Source: JAAXPZ01 sp965215705 (GTDB taxonomy: Bacteria; Campylobacterota; Campylobacteria; Campylobacterales; Sulfurovaceae). From it: a stretch of 64,000 nt of DNA. Shown here piece after piece: positions 16,113 through 28,945 of this stretch. Position numbers and translations under genes: made by a program. Numbering within the stretch: position 1 is the stretch's first letter; every line of letters begins with the position of its first letter. The notes under the pieces were generated by a model. That model made no database searches and was not told the origin of the DNA. It was given only the letters and a program-made list of their open reading frames with translations. The stretch covers positions 248,001-312,000 of the forward strand of contig CBDCEE010000008.1 of NCBI GenBank assembly GCA_965215705.1. Direction: 5' to 3'.

Positions 16113-17393
16113 CAATATCTCCCGTACCACAGCCCTATCATCAAAAGGATGCTTCACCCCTTTGATCTCCTGATAGGTCTCATCGCCTTTACCCAGTATC
16201 AATAAGACCTCATTCTCTTCAAGTGTCTCCAGTGCCATCTTGATAGCAAGCTTTCTATCTGGTGTGGCAGTGACATGCTCTTTGCCATTAAGGCCTACCA
16301 AAATATCCTCCAGGATCATCTCGGGTACTTCACTACGCGGATTGTCGCTGGTGACATAGATCTTCTTGGCAAATCTACCTGCTACGGTACCCATACGAGG
16401 ACGTTTCTCACGATCTCTATCCCCACCTGCACCAAAGACCACAACAATGTCTCTGTCTTTCATCGCATTAAGCACTTGGTACATCCCGTCATCAGTGTGG
16501 GCAAAGTCCACGATCACCAGTGGATCACGACTTACCACCTCCATGCGACCTGCCACACCACCAAAATGTTCTACTACCTCACACACCTCCGATAGAGGTC
16601 TACCTGTCAGCATCACAACAGATCCAACTGCGGCCATGAGATTGAAGAGGTTAAACAGCCCCACCATCGGAGAGTGAAATGTCTCTTCTTGATCCAGATA
16701 CTTGAGCCCTACCGTCAATCCTTCTTGCATGGCAAAGGCCTGCACCTTGAAAGTCGCAGGCTCATCTACCCCATAAGTCAAGGCGTTTTTAGGATTGAAG
16801 GTGATATTTTTGATATCATCTTTATTCATCAGCTTCGGTGTTTCATTCTCGAAAAAGAGACCTTTGACCCGGCGATACTCCTCTACTGTACCATGATAGT
16901 CCAGATGATCTCTAGTCACGTTGGTATGGACCTTAAGCGCAAAAGAGATCGACTCTATCCGCTTCTGATCTATGGCATGAGAACTCACCTCCATGATGAA
17001 GTATTTGCATCCCAGCTCCAGAGTCTGCTTCATATGATAAAGTGTCTCCAGGATAGAAGGTGTGGTCATGGACTTCTCTTCTATTCGCTGCTCCTGAGCG
17101 AACAGGCCTCGTGTTCCCTGTAACGCAGGCTTCTCTCCCAGATCAAGCAAGAAGGAGTAGATCGCAGCAGTCACCGTAGTCTTGCCATTGGTGCCCGTGA
17201 CACCTATGACCTGCATCTGCTCCAGTCCCCATAGTCGGATCAGCTCTTCTGGCGTGATAGATGTCGGCTTCTCCTCCATCATGTCAATATACTTCTGGTT
17301 CTGTGCGGTTTGGAGAAGCAGTGTCTCTGTGTCCAGCAGACTGGTATCGTCAGTGAGGCAGAGATAGCCTTGATAGTCAAAAGAAAGTTTCAT
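16104..17393 (-). CDS. murE: UDP-MurNAc-tripeptide synthetase
   Basis: Adds meso-diaminopimelate to UDP-MurNAc-L-Ala-D-Glu in peptidoglycan synthesis. The 429-residue Mur ligase shows the ATP loop VIGVTGTNGKTTVTAA at about residue 60, the carbamylated-lysine and substrate region (THTNVTRDHLDYHGT as HTNVTRDHLDYHG) and DNPRSE near residue 350, the diaminopimelate-selective motif. Length is slightly short of the usual 480-490 because the N-terminal domain is compact, which is common in Campylobacterota. It starts two bases after the stop of the TPR-like gene upstream. Confidence 0.94.
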   Translation of the reverse strand: MKLSFDYQGYLCLTDDTSLLDTETLLLQTAQNQKYIDMMEEKPTSITPEELIRLWGLEQMQVIGVTGTNGKTTVTAAIYSFLLDLGEKPALQGTRGLFAQEQRIEEKSMTTPSILETLYHMKQTLELGCKYFIMEVSSHAIDQKRIESISFALKVHTNVTRDHLDYHGTVEEYRRVKGLFFENETPKLMNKDDIKNITFNPKNALTYGVDEPATFKVQAFAMQEGLTVGLKYLDQEETFHSPMVGLFNLFNLMAAVGSVVMLTGRPLSEVCEVVEHFGGVAGRMEVVSRDPLVIVDFAHTDDGMYQVLNAMKDRDIVVVFGAGGDRDREKRPRMGTVAGRFAKKIYVTSDNPRSEVPEMILEDILVGLNGKEHVTATPDRKLAIKMALETLEENEVLLILGKGDETYQEIKGVKHPFDDRAVVREILSR

Positions 17394-17395
17394 GA

Positions 17396-17968
17396 TTAGT
17401 CTTTGTCGATAAGTTGGTAGAGTGCGTAGATATCCTGTGTGGCACCAAAGTGTCCGGAAATAGAGTCTAGGTACTTTAACGCAATCTCTTGATACTCTGC
17501 TGAGATAAGACGCTTAATAAAGTCGATAAACTCTTCTTTGGTAGTGATCACCACCTTGGTAGAGAACATGATATCTTCGAATGCTTCTCTAAAGTCACCC
17601 TTGCTTTCAATCAAGGCAACAAAATCCTGATAGCTGATACCATCCTGATACTCGATCTGCTCCTGCATGGCTCCCACTACCTGCTCTTGAACAATAATAC
17701 GTGTGGCATAGATCGTTTGCGAAAGCTCATCAATGATCTCTTCGGCATCGTCACTGGAATTTTTGATCGCTTGATAATAATCAAAAAGAGCTTGGGCATC
17801 ATCATCCAGATCAAATCCCATATCACTGAGGTATGCCCCCACTTTGGCATCTTTAAGTTGTGGATAGTCTTTTAATAATAGCCCATATATTTTGAGAGCA
17901 TTACTGTAGTCTTTGTTCAAAAACTGCTCTTCTGCTCTCTGTAATAAAATATGCTTGCTTGTCATCAT
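17396..17968 (-). CDS. TPR-like hypothetical protein upstream of murE
   Basis: This 190-residue acidic, helical protein has no signal peptide. Residues 5-38 look like a tetratricopeptide repeat (LLQRAEEQFLNKDYSNALKI, YGLLLKDYPQLKDA). The rest is predicted helical and contains an internal segment rich in Glu and Gln. The stop lies just before the murE start, so the pair forms a unit. I do not recognise a characterised family; a scaffold role near cell-wall synthesis is possible from context only. Confidence 0.7.
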   Translation of the reverse strand: MMTSKHILLQRAEEQFLNKDYSNALKIYGLLLKDYPQLKDAKVGAYLSDMGFDLDDDAQALFDYYQAIKNSSDDAEEIIDELSQTIYATRIIVQEQVVGAMQEQIEYQDGISYQDFVALIESKGDFREAFEDIMFSTKVVITTKEEFIDFIKRLISAEYQEIALKYLDSISGHFGATQDIYALYQLIDKD

Positions 17969-18073
17969 TATCCTGCTCTTTGGGGTATCAGGAGATATCT
18001 AAAGATATCCCTTCACGTATATTCTTCCCTATTTTAACATATTTCCGTTAATACAAGTCGTCTCTGATACTTT

Positions 18074-19045
18074 TTATGCCATACCGCCTTTGAGCTTCAT
18101 CTTTTTCTCCCATCTGTGTCCAATATAGGAGAGTATGGATGTAATAGCAAAATACATCGCAGCAACAATCAGCCATGTCTCGAACGGAGAGAAGGTATTG
18201 GCAACAATTTCTCTTCCTACTTTGGTCAGATCTGTAATGGAAATGACTGAAACCAAAGAAGAGTCTTTCACCAATGCAATCACTTCACCCACCAATGTGG
18301 GAAGCGCCCTTTTAAGTGCTTGGGGCATAATGATCGAACCCATAGTCTGGGTATAGTTCATCCCCAGAGATTTGGCTGCTTCATACTGCCCTATATCAAT
18401 AGACTGAATCGCCCCCCTCAATACCTCTGCGATATATGCACCATAGAAGAGCCCTAGAGACATTGCGCCAGCATAAAATCTTGGCATATCAAAAATCGTA
18501 GCGATAATAAAGTAGAAAATGAAGATCTGCACCAGTAGCGGTGTGCCACGTATCACTGTAATATATGCCGAAGCAATATACTGTAAAACAGGGTATTTGC
18601 TGATACGCATAAATGCCAAGAAGACCGCAATTAAGAAGGCAAGCAACCCACCTAGTCCTGATATCTGCAGGGTAACAATCAAGCCATTAATCAAAGGCCC
18701 GGCTACCCAGTGGGTCATCTCCAAGATAGCATCTCCTTCATAGATATCATCACCATCTTCAATGACAAGCTTATAGTTATCCTCAATACCATAACGCTTT
18801 TTCTCGCCCTGTGCTCCAGAAAGTACGACCTGCCCATCCTGTATCGTGATAATACCATCAAAGTCTGCAGATAGAGACTCTACCTTCTCATACGCAAAAT
18901 ATTTTGGTACACTATTCCACTTCCATGAATAGTTCATATTACTTGCTGCATAAAAAAGACTAAACGCAAGCAACAGATAGAATCCTATAGCACCTAGTTT
19001 ACCAAATAATGTACTTTCTAAGAGCCCTTGGCGATGTTTTGGCAT
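18074..19045 (-). CDS. polar amino acid ABC transporter permease
   Basis: This 323-residue inner-membrane permease belongs to the His/Glu/Gln (HisM/GlnP) type. One N-terminal helix (residues about 14-34) is followed by a 70-residue soluble insert rich in acidic residues (about 50-115), then the five-helix permease core from about 120. The EAA loop (GQYEAAKSLGMNYTQTMGSI) contacts the ATPase. The soluble insert between helix one and the core is unusual for short permeases. It starts 3 bases after the substrate-binding-protein stop, so both belong to one operon with the ATPase at 19939. Confidence 0.92.
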   Translation of the reverse strand: MPKHRQGLLESTLFGKLGAIGFYLLLAFSLFYAASNMNYSWKWNSVPKYFAYEKVESLSADFDGIITIQDGQVVLSGAQGEKKRYGIEDNYKLVIEDGDDIYEGDAILEMTHWVAGPLINGLIVTLQISGLGGLLAFLIAVFLAFMRISKYPVLQYIASAYITVIRGTPLLVQIFIFYFIIATIFDMPRFYAGAMSLGLFYGAYIAEVLRGAIQSIDIGQYEAAKSLGMNYTQTMGSIIMPQALKRALPTLVGEVIALVKDSSLVSVISITDLTKVGREIVANTFSPFETWLIVAAMYFAITSILSYIGHRWEKKMKLKGGMA

Positions 19046-19048
19046 AGG

Positions 19049-19855
19049 TTACTGTACTTTCTTAAGCCACTTACTGTCAATCATCCACTTTCTGTAGATC
19101 TTCTCATATCTGCCATCATTTTTAACTTGATAAAGGAAGTTATCCAACCAGTTTAGAAAATCAGGATCACCCTTGCGTACTGCCCAACCAAAAGGCTCAA
19201 ATGTCAAGTCTTTGTCCCAGTGCACGATACCTTTTCCACCTTTTTTTGCCATAAAGAGTACATTATATGGCTTATCATAGATAAAGGCATCTGCCTTGCC
19301 GTTAAGCACTTCCTGTGCTGCATCTGCCTCTGTCTCAAAGGTTCTTATCTTGGCTTTTTTAAACATTTTTCTGGCCGCGATCTCACCTGTAACACCCAAC
19401 TTGGTGACAATGGTATATTTAGGGTCATCAAGCTCTTTCCATGTTTTAGCCACTGCTGCTACTTTTTCACTCACGATAAGTGTCTGCCCCGCAGAGATAT
19501 AGGGGCTGGCAAAGTTGACTTTGAGATTTCGTTTTTGGGTCATGGTCATCCCTGAGGCGATCATATCATATTTGCCCGTAAGCAGCCCTGCGATGATACC
19601 ATCCCATGCAGTAGGTACCAACTTGAGCTTGACACCCATCTCTTTTGCCATCATTTTGACCATATCCACATCAAAACCAATAATATTACCTTTTTTGTCT
19701 TTCATCTCAAACGGCATATATCCTGGCTCCAAGCCTACACGAAGCTCGCCTCTCTTAACGATAGCATTGAGTGCTGAATCCTCCCATACTTTTGAGGCAC
19801 CTGCCCACGCTGTTAGATTGAAAAGCACAACCAGTGCCAATAAAAACTTTTTCAT
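19049..19855 (-). CDS. amino acid ABC transporter substrate-binding protein
   Basis: This 268-residue periplasmic protein has a signal peptide (MKKFLLALVVLFNLTAWAGA). It has the SBP_bac_3 signature GFDVDMVKMMAKEMGVKLK at about residue 60, TAWDGIIAGLLTGKYDMIAS, and the ligand arginine region. It probably binds glutamate, glutamine or a similar polar amino acid; the substrate cannot be fixed from sequence. It is second in the ATPase-SBP-permease operon. Confidence 0.93.
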   Translation of the reverse strand: MKKFLLALVVLFNLTAWAGASKVWEDSALNAIVKRGELRVGLEPGYMPFEMKDKKGNIIGFDVDMVKMMAKEMGVKLKLVPTAWDGIIAGLLTGKYDMIASGMTMTQKRNLKVNFASPYISAGQTLIVSEKVAAVAKTWKELDDPKYTIVTKLGVTGEIAARKMFKKAKIRTFETEADAAQEVLNGKADAFIYDKPYNVLFMAKKGGKGIVHWDKDLTFEPFGWAVRKGDPDFLNWLDNFLYQVKNDGRYEKIYRKWMIDSKWLKKVQ

Positions 19856-19938
19856 CCTATTCTCCTTTTCTTTTTTTGATCACAGTGATGATAGTGACCA
19901 TAAAACATTTATCAAATACTTTATGCTCACTATCTGCA

Positions 19939-20694
19939 TTAATGGGTGAGTATCTCTTTAAGAAAAAGTTTGGCGCGGTGACTTTTGGGGCGCTCAAAAA
20001 ACTCTTCAGGCGTATCTTCCTCTATGATCCTGCCTTCATCCATAAATACAATTCTATCACCTACTTCTTTTGCAAACCCCATCTCGTGTGTTACACAGAC
20101 GATAGTATAATTTTCACTTGCCAGAGAGCGCATTACATCCAATACCCCGCCGATCATCTCCGGATCGAGTGCAGAAGTTGGTTCATCAAACAAAATAATC
20201 TTAGGCTGCATTGCCAAAGTTCGGGCAATTGCAACTCTCTGTTTCTGTCCTCCGCTCAATGCAGAGGGATAATCATGTGCTTTATGCTCCAAACCTACTT
20301 TTTTCAGAAGCTCCATCGCATAGGCTGATGCTTTCTCTTTTGAGTTCCCCTTTACTTTGATCTGCCCAATACTCGTATTTTCCAAAATGGTTAGATGGGG
20401 AAATAGATTAAAATGCTGAAATACCATGCCCGCTTCTGCTCTTATCTGATTGAGGTTGGATTTTTTATCATAGATATTTTCACCATCAACAGTGATCTCA
20501 CCATCATCAATCTCTTCCAGTCTATTGATACAACGTATCAGTGTCGATTTTCCACTTCCACTGGACCCACAGATCACGACAATTTCACCCTCTTTCACAC
20601 TAAAGTCAATCTTTTTCAGTGCCTGAAAATCCCCAAAAAATTTATTAACATTACACATCTCGATGATATTTTCATCCATACTTGCCCCATTCAT
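19939..20694 (-). CDS. polar amino acid ABC transporter ATPase
   Basis: This 251-residue cytoplasmic ATPase of the GlnQ/HisP type drives the permease at 18074. Walker A GSSGSGKST is near residue 41, the signature LSGGQKQRVAIARTLAM is near 145, Walker B IILFDEPTSALD is near 165 and the H-loop CVTHEMGF is near 203. Either M1 or M6 could be the start. A -10 TATAAT lies on the minus strand at 20708-20713, only 14 bases before the first ATG. The gene leads the three-gene transport operon. Confidence 0.94.
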   Translation of the reverse strand: MNGASMDENIIEMCNVNKFFGDFQALKKIDFSVKEGEIVVICGSSGSGKSTLIRCINRLEEIDDGEITVDGENIYDKKSNLNQIRAEAGMVFQHFNLFPHLTILENTSIGQIKVKGNSKEKASAYAMELLKKVGLEHKAHDYPSALSGGQKQRVAIARTLAMQPKIILFDEPTSALDPEMIGGVLDVMRSLASENYTIVCVTHEMGFAKEVGDRIVFMDEGRIIEEDTPEEFFERPKSHRAKLFLKEILTH

Positions 20695-20707
20695 CTTAAG
20701 TAGTACA

Positions 20708-20713
20708 ATTATA
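20708..20713 (-). promoter_or_regulatory. -10 box of the amino acid ABC operon
   Basis: An exact TATAAT on the minus strand, preceded by AATGTTTCAA. The predicted RNA start falls near 20701, only a few bases before the first ATG (20694), so the leader would be very short. That favours translation from the second methionine at residue 6. Confidence 0.45.
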
Positions 20714-20775
20714 TTGAAACATTACTAAGACCCTAGATAGTTTATGAATTATTTGAATACATAATCAAAATACAA

Positions 20776-21849
20776 CTACTCACCAAGATATTTATGTTTG
20801 ATCTTCTCCCACTCTGCACTGCTAATAATCTCTAGCATCTCTCTGTTAATGCGTTCACGCAATGGGCTGCTTTCAGGCAATGCAATACCATAATTCTGGC
20901 TTTCAAATAGTGCCTCAGTGACCATAAGATCTTGTGGATATTTTTCCTTGATCATATAGTGTAGCAACGGTGCATCATATACCATAGCATCTACGCTACC
21001 TTCTTTGATAGCAAGCAAGCCCTCCGATACATTTTTGACATAGCGGGGATAGATTCTTCGATTCCGCAGATAGATATCACTGACAGAGTGTTTGACGCTT
21101 GCCACTTTTCCTCTGGCAAGGTCCTCTGGCATTGAGATCAATTGTTCCATTTTCGCCACTGTCAAGGTAGAGGCTACACCAGCAATAATAGAAGACACTA
21201 GTAAAAGTGATGCAAACATCCAAAACAGTGCGATCATGCGTCCGCCTAATGTCTTGGGAGTCATATCCCCATAGCCCACTGTGGTCATGGTAACCGCTGC
21301 CCACCATATTCCACTGGCAATCCCTTTGATAGGATTGGGATTAAAATTTTCAGGGTTTCTTTTCTTCTCCAAAATCCATGTAATAGTACCTATTATCAAT
21401 AGAACAAATGCCAATACTGAAACAATTACCAACATTTTATAAGAGAATAAACCCTGAATAACTGTCCACCATCCCTCTGAACTTTTTTTGGGAATGGCAA
21501 TACTGAGTCCTGTTGTATAGTAACTATGGGTAAAATCAAACTTTGTCTCACGTTCTGCAGTAATCGTAATCGCAGCAATACCAATATCTAATGACCTATC
21601 TGCTACACCATCTAGCAATGACTTAAGTGTATGTTCTCGCCATACATACTTGATATCCAGCTTCTTAGCAATAAGATCCCAAAGCTCAATACTAATCCCC
21701 TCCCAGTGCCCTTCTCTGTTCTTCATAGCAAATGGCGGTGCAATTTTTGTGCCAACCAAAAGTACTTTATCTGTAATGATTAGTGGAGAGGCATGCAAGA
21801 GAAAAAATGAAATCATTGTCAAAAAAATATATCTAAAAAAAATATTCAT
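20776..21849 (-). CDS. glutamate-receptor-like potassium channel (GluR0 type)
   Basis: This 357-residue membrane protein fuses a ligand-binding domain to an ion channel. After a signal peptide (about 1-20), the first lobe of an SBP_bac_3 domain runs to about 125. Then comes a helix (VIVSVLAFVLLIIGTITWIL), a pore loop TMTTVGYGDMTPKT near residue 192 with the potassium selectivity filter TVGYGD, and a second helix. The second binding lobe (YLRNRRIYPRYVKNV to the end) follows. This inserted order is that of prokaryotic GluR0. It lies next to an amino acid transporter, which suggests an amino-acid-gated channel. Confidence 0.9.
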   Translation of the reverse strand: MNIFFRYIFLTMISFFLLHASPLIITDKVLLVGTKIAPPFAMKNREGHWEGISIELWDLIAKKLDIKYVWREHTLKSLLDGVADRSLDIGIAAITITAERETKFDFTHSYYTTGLSIAIPKKSSEGWWTVIQGLFSYKMLVIVSVLAFVLLIIGTITWILEKKRNPENFNPNPIKGIASGIWWAAVTMTTVGYGDMTPKTLGGRMIALFWMFASLLLVSSIIAGVASTLTVAKMEQLISMPEDLARGKVASVKHSVSDIYLRNRRIYPRYVKNVSEGLLAIKEGSVDAMVYDAPLLHYMIKEKYPQDLMVTEALFESQNYGIALPESSPLRERINREMLEIISSAEWEKIKHKYLGE

Positions 21850-21855
21850 GTTGAA

Positions 21856-21861
21856 AGTATA
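21856..21861 (-). promoter_or_regulatory. -10 box abutting the channel gene start
   Basis: TATACT on the minus strand lies 6 bases before ATG 21849, so the transcript would start at or inside the start codon. Either the mRNA is leaderless, or initiation uses M12 (MISFFLLHASPLII). Read-through from the rRNA operon, which ends 78 bases upstream, is a third possibility. Confidence 0.35.
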
Positions 21862-21926
21862 ACGAAATAAGTAAAGAAATAAAAAGAGGTGGGGATAAAA
21901 ATAAAAGATAAGAGTAATGTTTCAAG

Positions 21927-22042
21927 ATGGCACTGACCTACATTCCCACAGACGTAGCCTGCAGTATTATCGGCGCTGGGAGGCTTGACTTCCGGGTTCG
22001 GAATGGAGCCGGGTATGACCCTCCCGCTAGCAGCACCACCAA
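21927..22042 (-). rRNA. rrf: 5S ribosomal RNA
   Basis: The minus-strand sequence from about 22042 (GGTGGTGCTGCTAGCGGG) to about 21927 (GCCATC) has the 5S layout, including the GACTTCCGGGTTC-type internal region and the conserved CCGAAC-like loop. It is last in the 16S-23S-5S operon. Ends are approximate. Confidence 0.9.
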
Positions 22043-22113
22043 GAAAAGGATGAACACCTGAGTGTACATGCTTTTCTTGGGGATTGAAACATTTACTTGT
22101 TAAGAGTTTTTAG

Positions 22114-22150
22114 TTAACTTTTCATTGTTAAGAGCCTAGGTAATGTTGCG
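22114..22150 (-). repeat. outer processing stem, 3' side of 23S
   Basis: This segment is nearly complementary to 25311-25347 upstream of 23S (shared core TCATTGTTAAGAG and GTAATGTTGC with few mismatches). Together they would form a long helix enclosing the 23S precursor, as expected for an RNase III processing stem. A second, inner stem is described at 22185. Confidence 0.7.
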
Positions 22151-22184
22151 CGATTACAATCTTTCTTGCAAATACTCTATTAAG

Positions 22185-22207
22185 TTTGCACTTAATAAGG
22201 TAGTGCC
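22185..22207 (-). repeat. inner processing stem, 3' side of 23S
   Basis: The 23 bases here are the inverted copy of 25103-25125 with one mismatch. They bracket the mature 23S ends, so the pair forms the base of the 23S precursor helix. Confidence 0.8.
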
Positions 22208-22216
22208 AATGAAGAT

Positions 22217-25095
<2,879 letters not shown>

Positions 25096-25494
25096 AATCT
25101 AAGGCACTACCTTATTAAATGCAAAATAAGTCATCATAGTTATGATTCATTTCTTTTGTTTCAATAAGTTTGAAGATATCTCTATCTTCTGAATACATTG
25201 CTGTATTCTAATGAGTTTTTCGCTTGGAAGAATAGTTACCATATTGCTATGGCTTCTGTTCTTGTTAAATTGTAATTCGTTTTATGACAGTTAATAAATT
25301 AACTCTCATGCAACATTACGTTAGACTCTTAACAATGATAAGTTAAAAAACATTTAGACATTAAAGTCTAAAAGAAACTCTCTTTAGAGAACTTCTTTTA
25401 AACTTTGTATATTCGTATATTAGTTATTGGTCTATTGGTACATCCCAATATACTAATAACCAATATACCAATTAACATGAAGCTTCGCTTCATC
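25096..25494 (-). other. tRNA-Ala to 23S spacer of the rRNA operon
   Basis: This 399-bp transcribed spacer has no gene. It contains the 5' halves of the inner (25103-25125) and outer (25311-25347) 23S processing stems, and near 25419-25477 an AT-rich stretch with repeated TTATTGGT/ACCAATA words able to fold on themselves. Confidence 0.7.
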
Positions 25495-25570
25495 TGGTGG
25501 AGAATAACGGGATCGAACCGATGACCTCCTGCGTGCAAAGCAGGCGCTCTCCCAGCTGAGCTAATTCCCC
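25495..25570 (-). tRNA. tRNA-Ala(TGC)
   Basis: This 76-base minus-strand gene runs from GGGGAATTAGCTC to an encoded CCA. The anticodon loop TTTGCAC sits in stem CCTGC/GCAGG. It is in the 16S-23S spacer of the rRNA operon, next to tRNA-Ile, the usual bacterial arrangement. Confidence 0.96.
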
Positions 25571-25577
25571 AGAAATA

Positions 25578-25654
25578 TGGTGGGCGTACCAGGACTTGAA
25601 CCTGGGACCTCACCCTTATCAGGGGTGCACTCTAACCAGCTGAGCTATACGCCC
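25578..25654 (-). tRNA. tRNA-Ile(GAT)
   Basis: This 77-base minus-strand gene runs from GGGCGTATAGCTC to an encoded CCA. The anticodon loop CTGATAA reads GAT. It lies between 16S and tRNA-Ala in the rRNA operon. Confidence 0.96.
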
Positions 25655-25687
25655 CTTTTTACATTGGCTTGTCAAAGAACACGATCC

Positions 25688-25706
25688 ATGATCTTTGACA
25701 ACCGAA
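25688..25706 (-). repeat. 16S processing stem, 3' arm
   Basis: These 19 bases are the exact inverted copy of 27435-27453. The two arms bracket the 16S gene and form its precursor helix, the expected RNase III target. Confidence 0.85.
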
Positions 25707-25790
25707 TAGTTTGTCGCACAATCAACACGTCTAAAAATGGTTGTTATTTGTTGGCAATGTCATTGTGAGACGACATTGCTTATACTCTTG

Positions 25791-27303
<1,513 letters not shown>

Positions 27304-27434
27304 AAAATGAAATGGTTTGAACCATTTGTCAGAATCACTTAAAATATCTATCTTTAAGTCTCATCTATCTAATTTGTTACGAACAAATTAGTAAAATCAA
27401 AACCCAAAATAGACGGTTGATTGTTTAACTTATA

Positions 27435-27453
27435 TTCGGTTGTCAAAGATCAT
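27435..27453 (-). repeat. 16S processing stem, 5' arm
   Basis: The exact inverted partner of 25688-25706, located in the transcribed leader about 130 bases before 16S. Confidence 0.85.
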
Positions 27454-27512
27454 AAACTTTCGTTTAACCACTCCACTCTCTCATCTACTCAGACAAGGTC
27501 TCTGTGTTTGTG

Positions 27513-27548
27513 GACGCGTATTATAGCGGCTAATCCTTTAGTTGTCAA
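27513..27548 (-). promoter_or_regulatory. rRNA operon promoter
   Basis: On the minus strand TTGACA (27543-27548) and TATAAT (27520-27525) are separated by exactly 17 bases, a full sigma-70 consensus that stands out here because most promoters in the window lack a -35 box. The predicted RNA start is near 27513. Confidence 0.88.
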
Positions 27549-27719
27549 GGGTTTTTGACGGCTTTCTTGAAATTCATCAAAAAAAGTCTTTTTCTTCTCT
27601 CCTCTTATGCTTTATATATTATATAGTAAGTATAAAAAGGTGCTTCTTTCTTTTCTCATTATTCTACATTAATCTTATTTGACTATACTTCAGCCATCAA
27701 TTAACTGTAAGGATTACAT

Positions 27720-28412
27720 ATGGCACTCTATGATAGAGATTATACACAGGTAGCAGACGCTACCCATGCTGAAGTAGAGGTGAGTACCTCTGTGGCATTT
27801 ATGAAGAAAACATACCAACTGCTCGCTGCGAGTATGGTAGCAGCCGCAGCGGGTGCCTATATGGCGTTACCTCATGCAGACATCGTAGCACAGTACCATT
27901 GGTTCTTTTTTGGATTTATCATTCTCATGCTATGGTTTGGTTTTTCTGCTGTACGTCACAATTATACCTTGAGCCTGATTGCGCTCTTTGTCCTGACCTT
28001 CGTCATGGGCGCATGGCTCGCACCTATGATCTCCATGTTTGTACAGACAGGTCGTGCCAATGTCGTGGGTAATGCTTTCCTCTCCACTGCCGTTCTCTTT
28101 GGGGCACTCAGTCTTTTTGCTATCAATAGTAAAACAGATTTTTCAAGCTGGGGGAAGCCTCTTTTCATCACGATGATCGTCTTGTTTGTCATGTCACTGA
28201 TCAACTATTTTGTTTTTAGCAGCCCAATCATGGGTATTTTGATCTCAGCTGGTGTACTACTACTGTTTTCCATCTATACGATCTATGATACGCAAAATAT
28301 TGCCAATGGTGCCTACGACTCACCTGTAGATGCCGCAGTGTCCCTTTTTGTAGACTTTTTTAATATGTTTACTGCACTATTACACCTGCTTGGTATCTTT
28401 GGCGACGACTAG
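27720..28412 (+). CDS. Bax inhibitor-1/YccA-family membrane protein
   Basis: This 230-residue inner-membrane protein has seven hydrophobic helices after a short polar N-terminus (residues 1-28). The final helix block AVSLFVDFFNMFTALLHLLG matches the BI-1/YccA C-terminal pattern, and DTQNIANGAY precedes it. Bacterial members act as pH-sensitive calcium leak channels or as modulators of the FtsH protease (YccA). It has its own promoter and a TAAGGA ribosome site; the next gene, secG, has a separate -10. Confidence 0.92.
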   Translation: MALYDRDYTQVADATHAEVEVSTSVAFMKKTYQLLAASMVAAAAGAYMALPHADIVAQYHWFFFGFIILMLWFGFSAVRHNYTLSLIALFVLTFVMGAWLAPMISMFVQTGRANVVGNAFLSTAVLFGALSLFAINSKTDFSSWGKPLFITMIVLFVMSLINYFVFSSPIMGILISAGVLLLFSIYTIYDTQNIANGAYDSPVDAAVSLFVDFFNMFTALLHLLGIFGDD

Positions 28413-28440
28413 ATTTATCACCCTTTCAATGTTATTTCGA

Positions 28441-28446
28441 TATAAT
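28441..28446 (+). promoter_or_regulatory. -10 box before secG
   Basis: An exact TATAAT lies 54 bases before ATG 28499. The leader ends with a GAGGAAC ribosome site. It likely drives secG and perhaps frr-pyrE. Confidence 0.55.
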
Positions 28447-28498
28447 CGCTCGATTTATTGAAATACAGGGTGAGAGCCCCTTCATACAGAGGAACATA

Positions 28499-28846
28499 AT
28501 GACTTCAACACTTATGATCGTTCAGATAATTTTAGCCGTTGTAATTACTATAGCCATACTTTTACAAAAAAGTTCAAGCATAGGTTTAGGTGCATACAGC
28601 GGAAGCAACGAGTCACTTTTTGGTGCCAAAGGGCCTACAGGTTTTTTATCAAAATTCACTTTTACACTGGCACTTCTTTTTGTGATCAATACACTGGCAC
28701 TCGGGTATTTTTACTCTAAAGAGAATAGCGCCTCTGTTGTAGATACAGCCACCACAACCAAATCTGCTGTACCTGCCACTACTGAAAAGAAAGTATCTCC
28801 TGCTCCTGCAGCCCCTGTAGCCCCAGCCCCAGCCCCAGCAAAATAA
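28499..28846 (+). CDS. secG: preprotein translocase subunit SecG
   Basis: This 115-residue small inner-membrane subunit of SecYEG stimulates protein export. It has two helices (about residues 3-22 and 54-73) separated by the SecG loop (ILLQKSSSIGLGAYSGSNES, LFGAKGPTGFLSKFT). A low-complexity tail rich in Ala, Pro, Lys and Thr (APAAPVAPAPAPAK) follows, as in other Campylobacterota. It precedes frr and pyrE on the same strand. Confidence 0.95.
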   Translation: MTSTLMIVQIILAVVITIAILLQKSSSIGLGAYSGSNESLFGAKGPTGFLSKFTFTLALLFVINTLALGYFYSKENSASVVDTATTTKSAVPATTEKKVSPAPAAPVAPAPAPAK

Positions 28847-28864
28847 CCTCCAAAAACAGTATAC

Positions 28865-28891
28865 CACTATGCAGTCTCCCGCTGTATAGTG
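28865..28891 (+). repeat. hairpin between secG and frr
   Basis: CACTATGCAG and CTGTATAGTG pair over ten positions with one mismatch around TCTCCCG. No T-run follows, so it may separate or modulate expression of frr rather than terminate. TAAAAT near 28914 could be a further -10 for frr. Confidence 0.45.
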
Positions 28892-28945
28892 TGAGAATAA
28901 GTAAAATTAGAGTAAAATATCTCAAATTCTTCCAAAGGAAACAGA

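Larger units (their letters stand above)
27304..27719. other. rRNA leader and divergent promoter region
   Basis: This 416-bp gap has no gene. On the minus strand it carries the rRNA promoter and a leader of about 210 bases with the 5' arm of the 16S processing stem (27435-27453) and the hairpin AATTTGTT-ACG-AACAAATT near 27371-27389. On the plus strand TATACT near 27684 and TAAGGA before 27720 serve the Bax-inhibitor gene. Confidence 0.75.
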
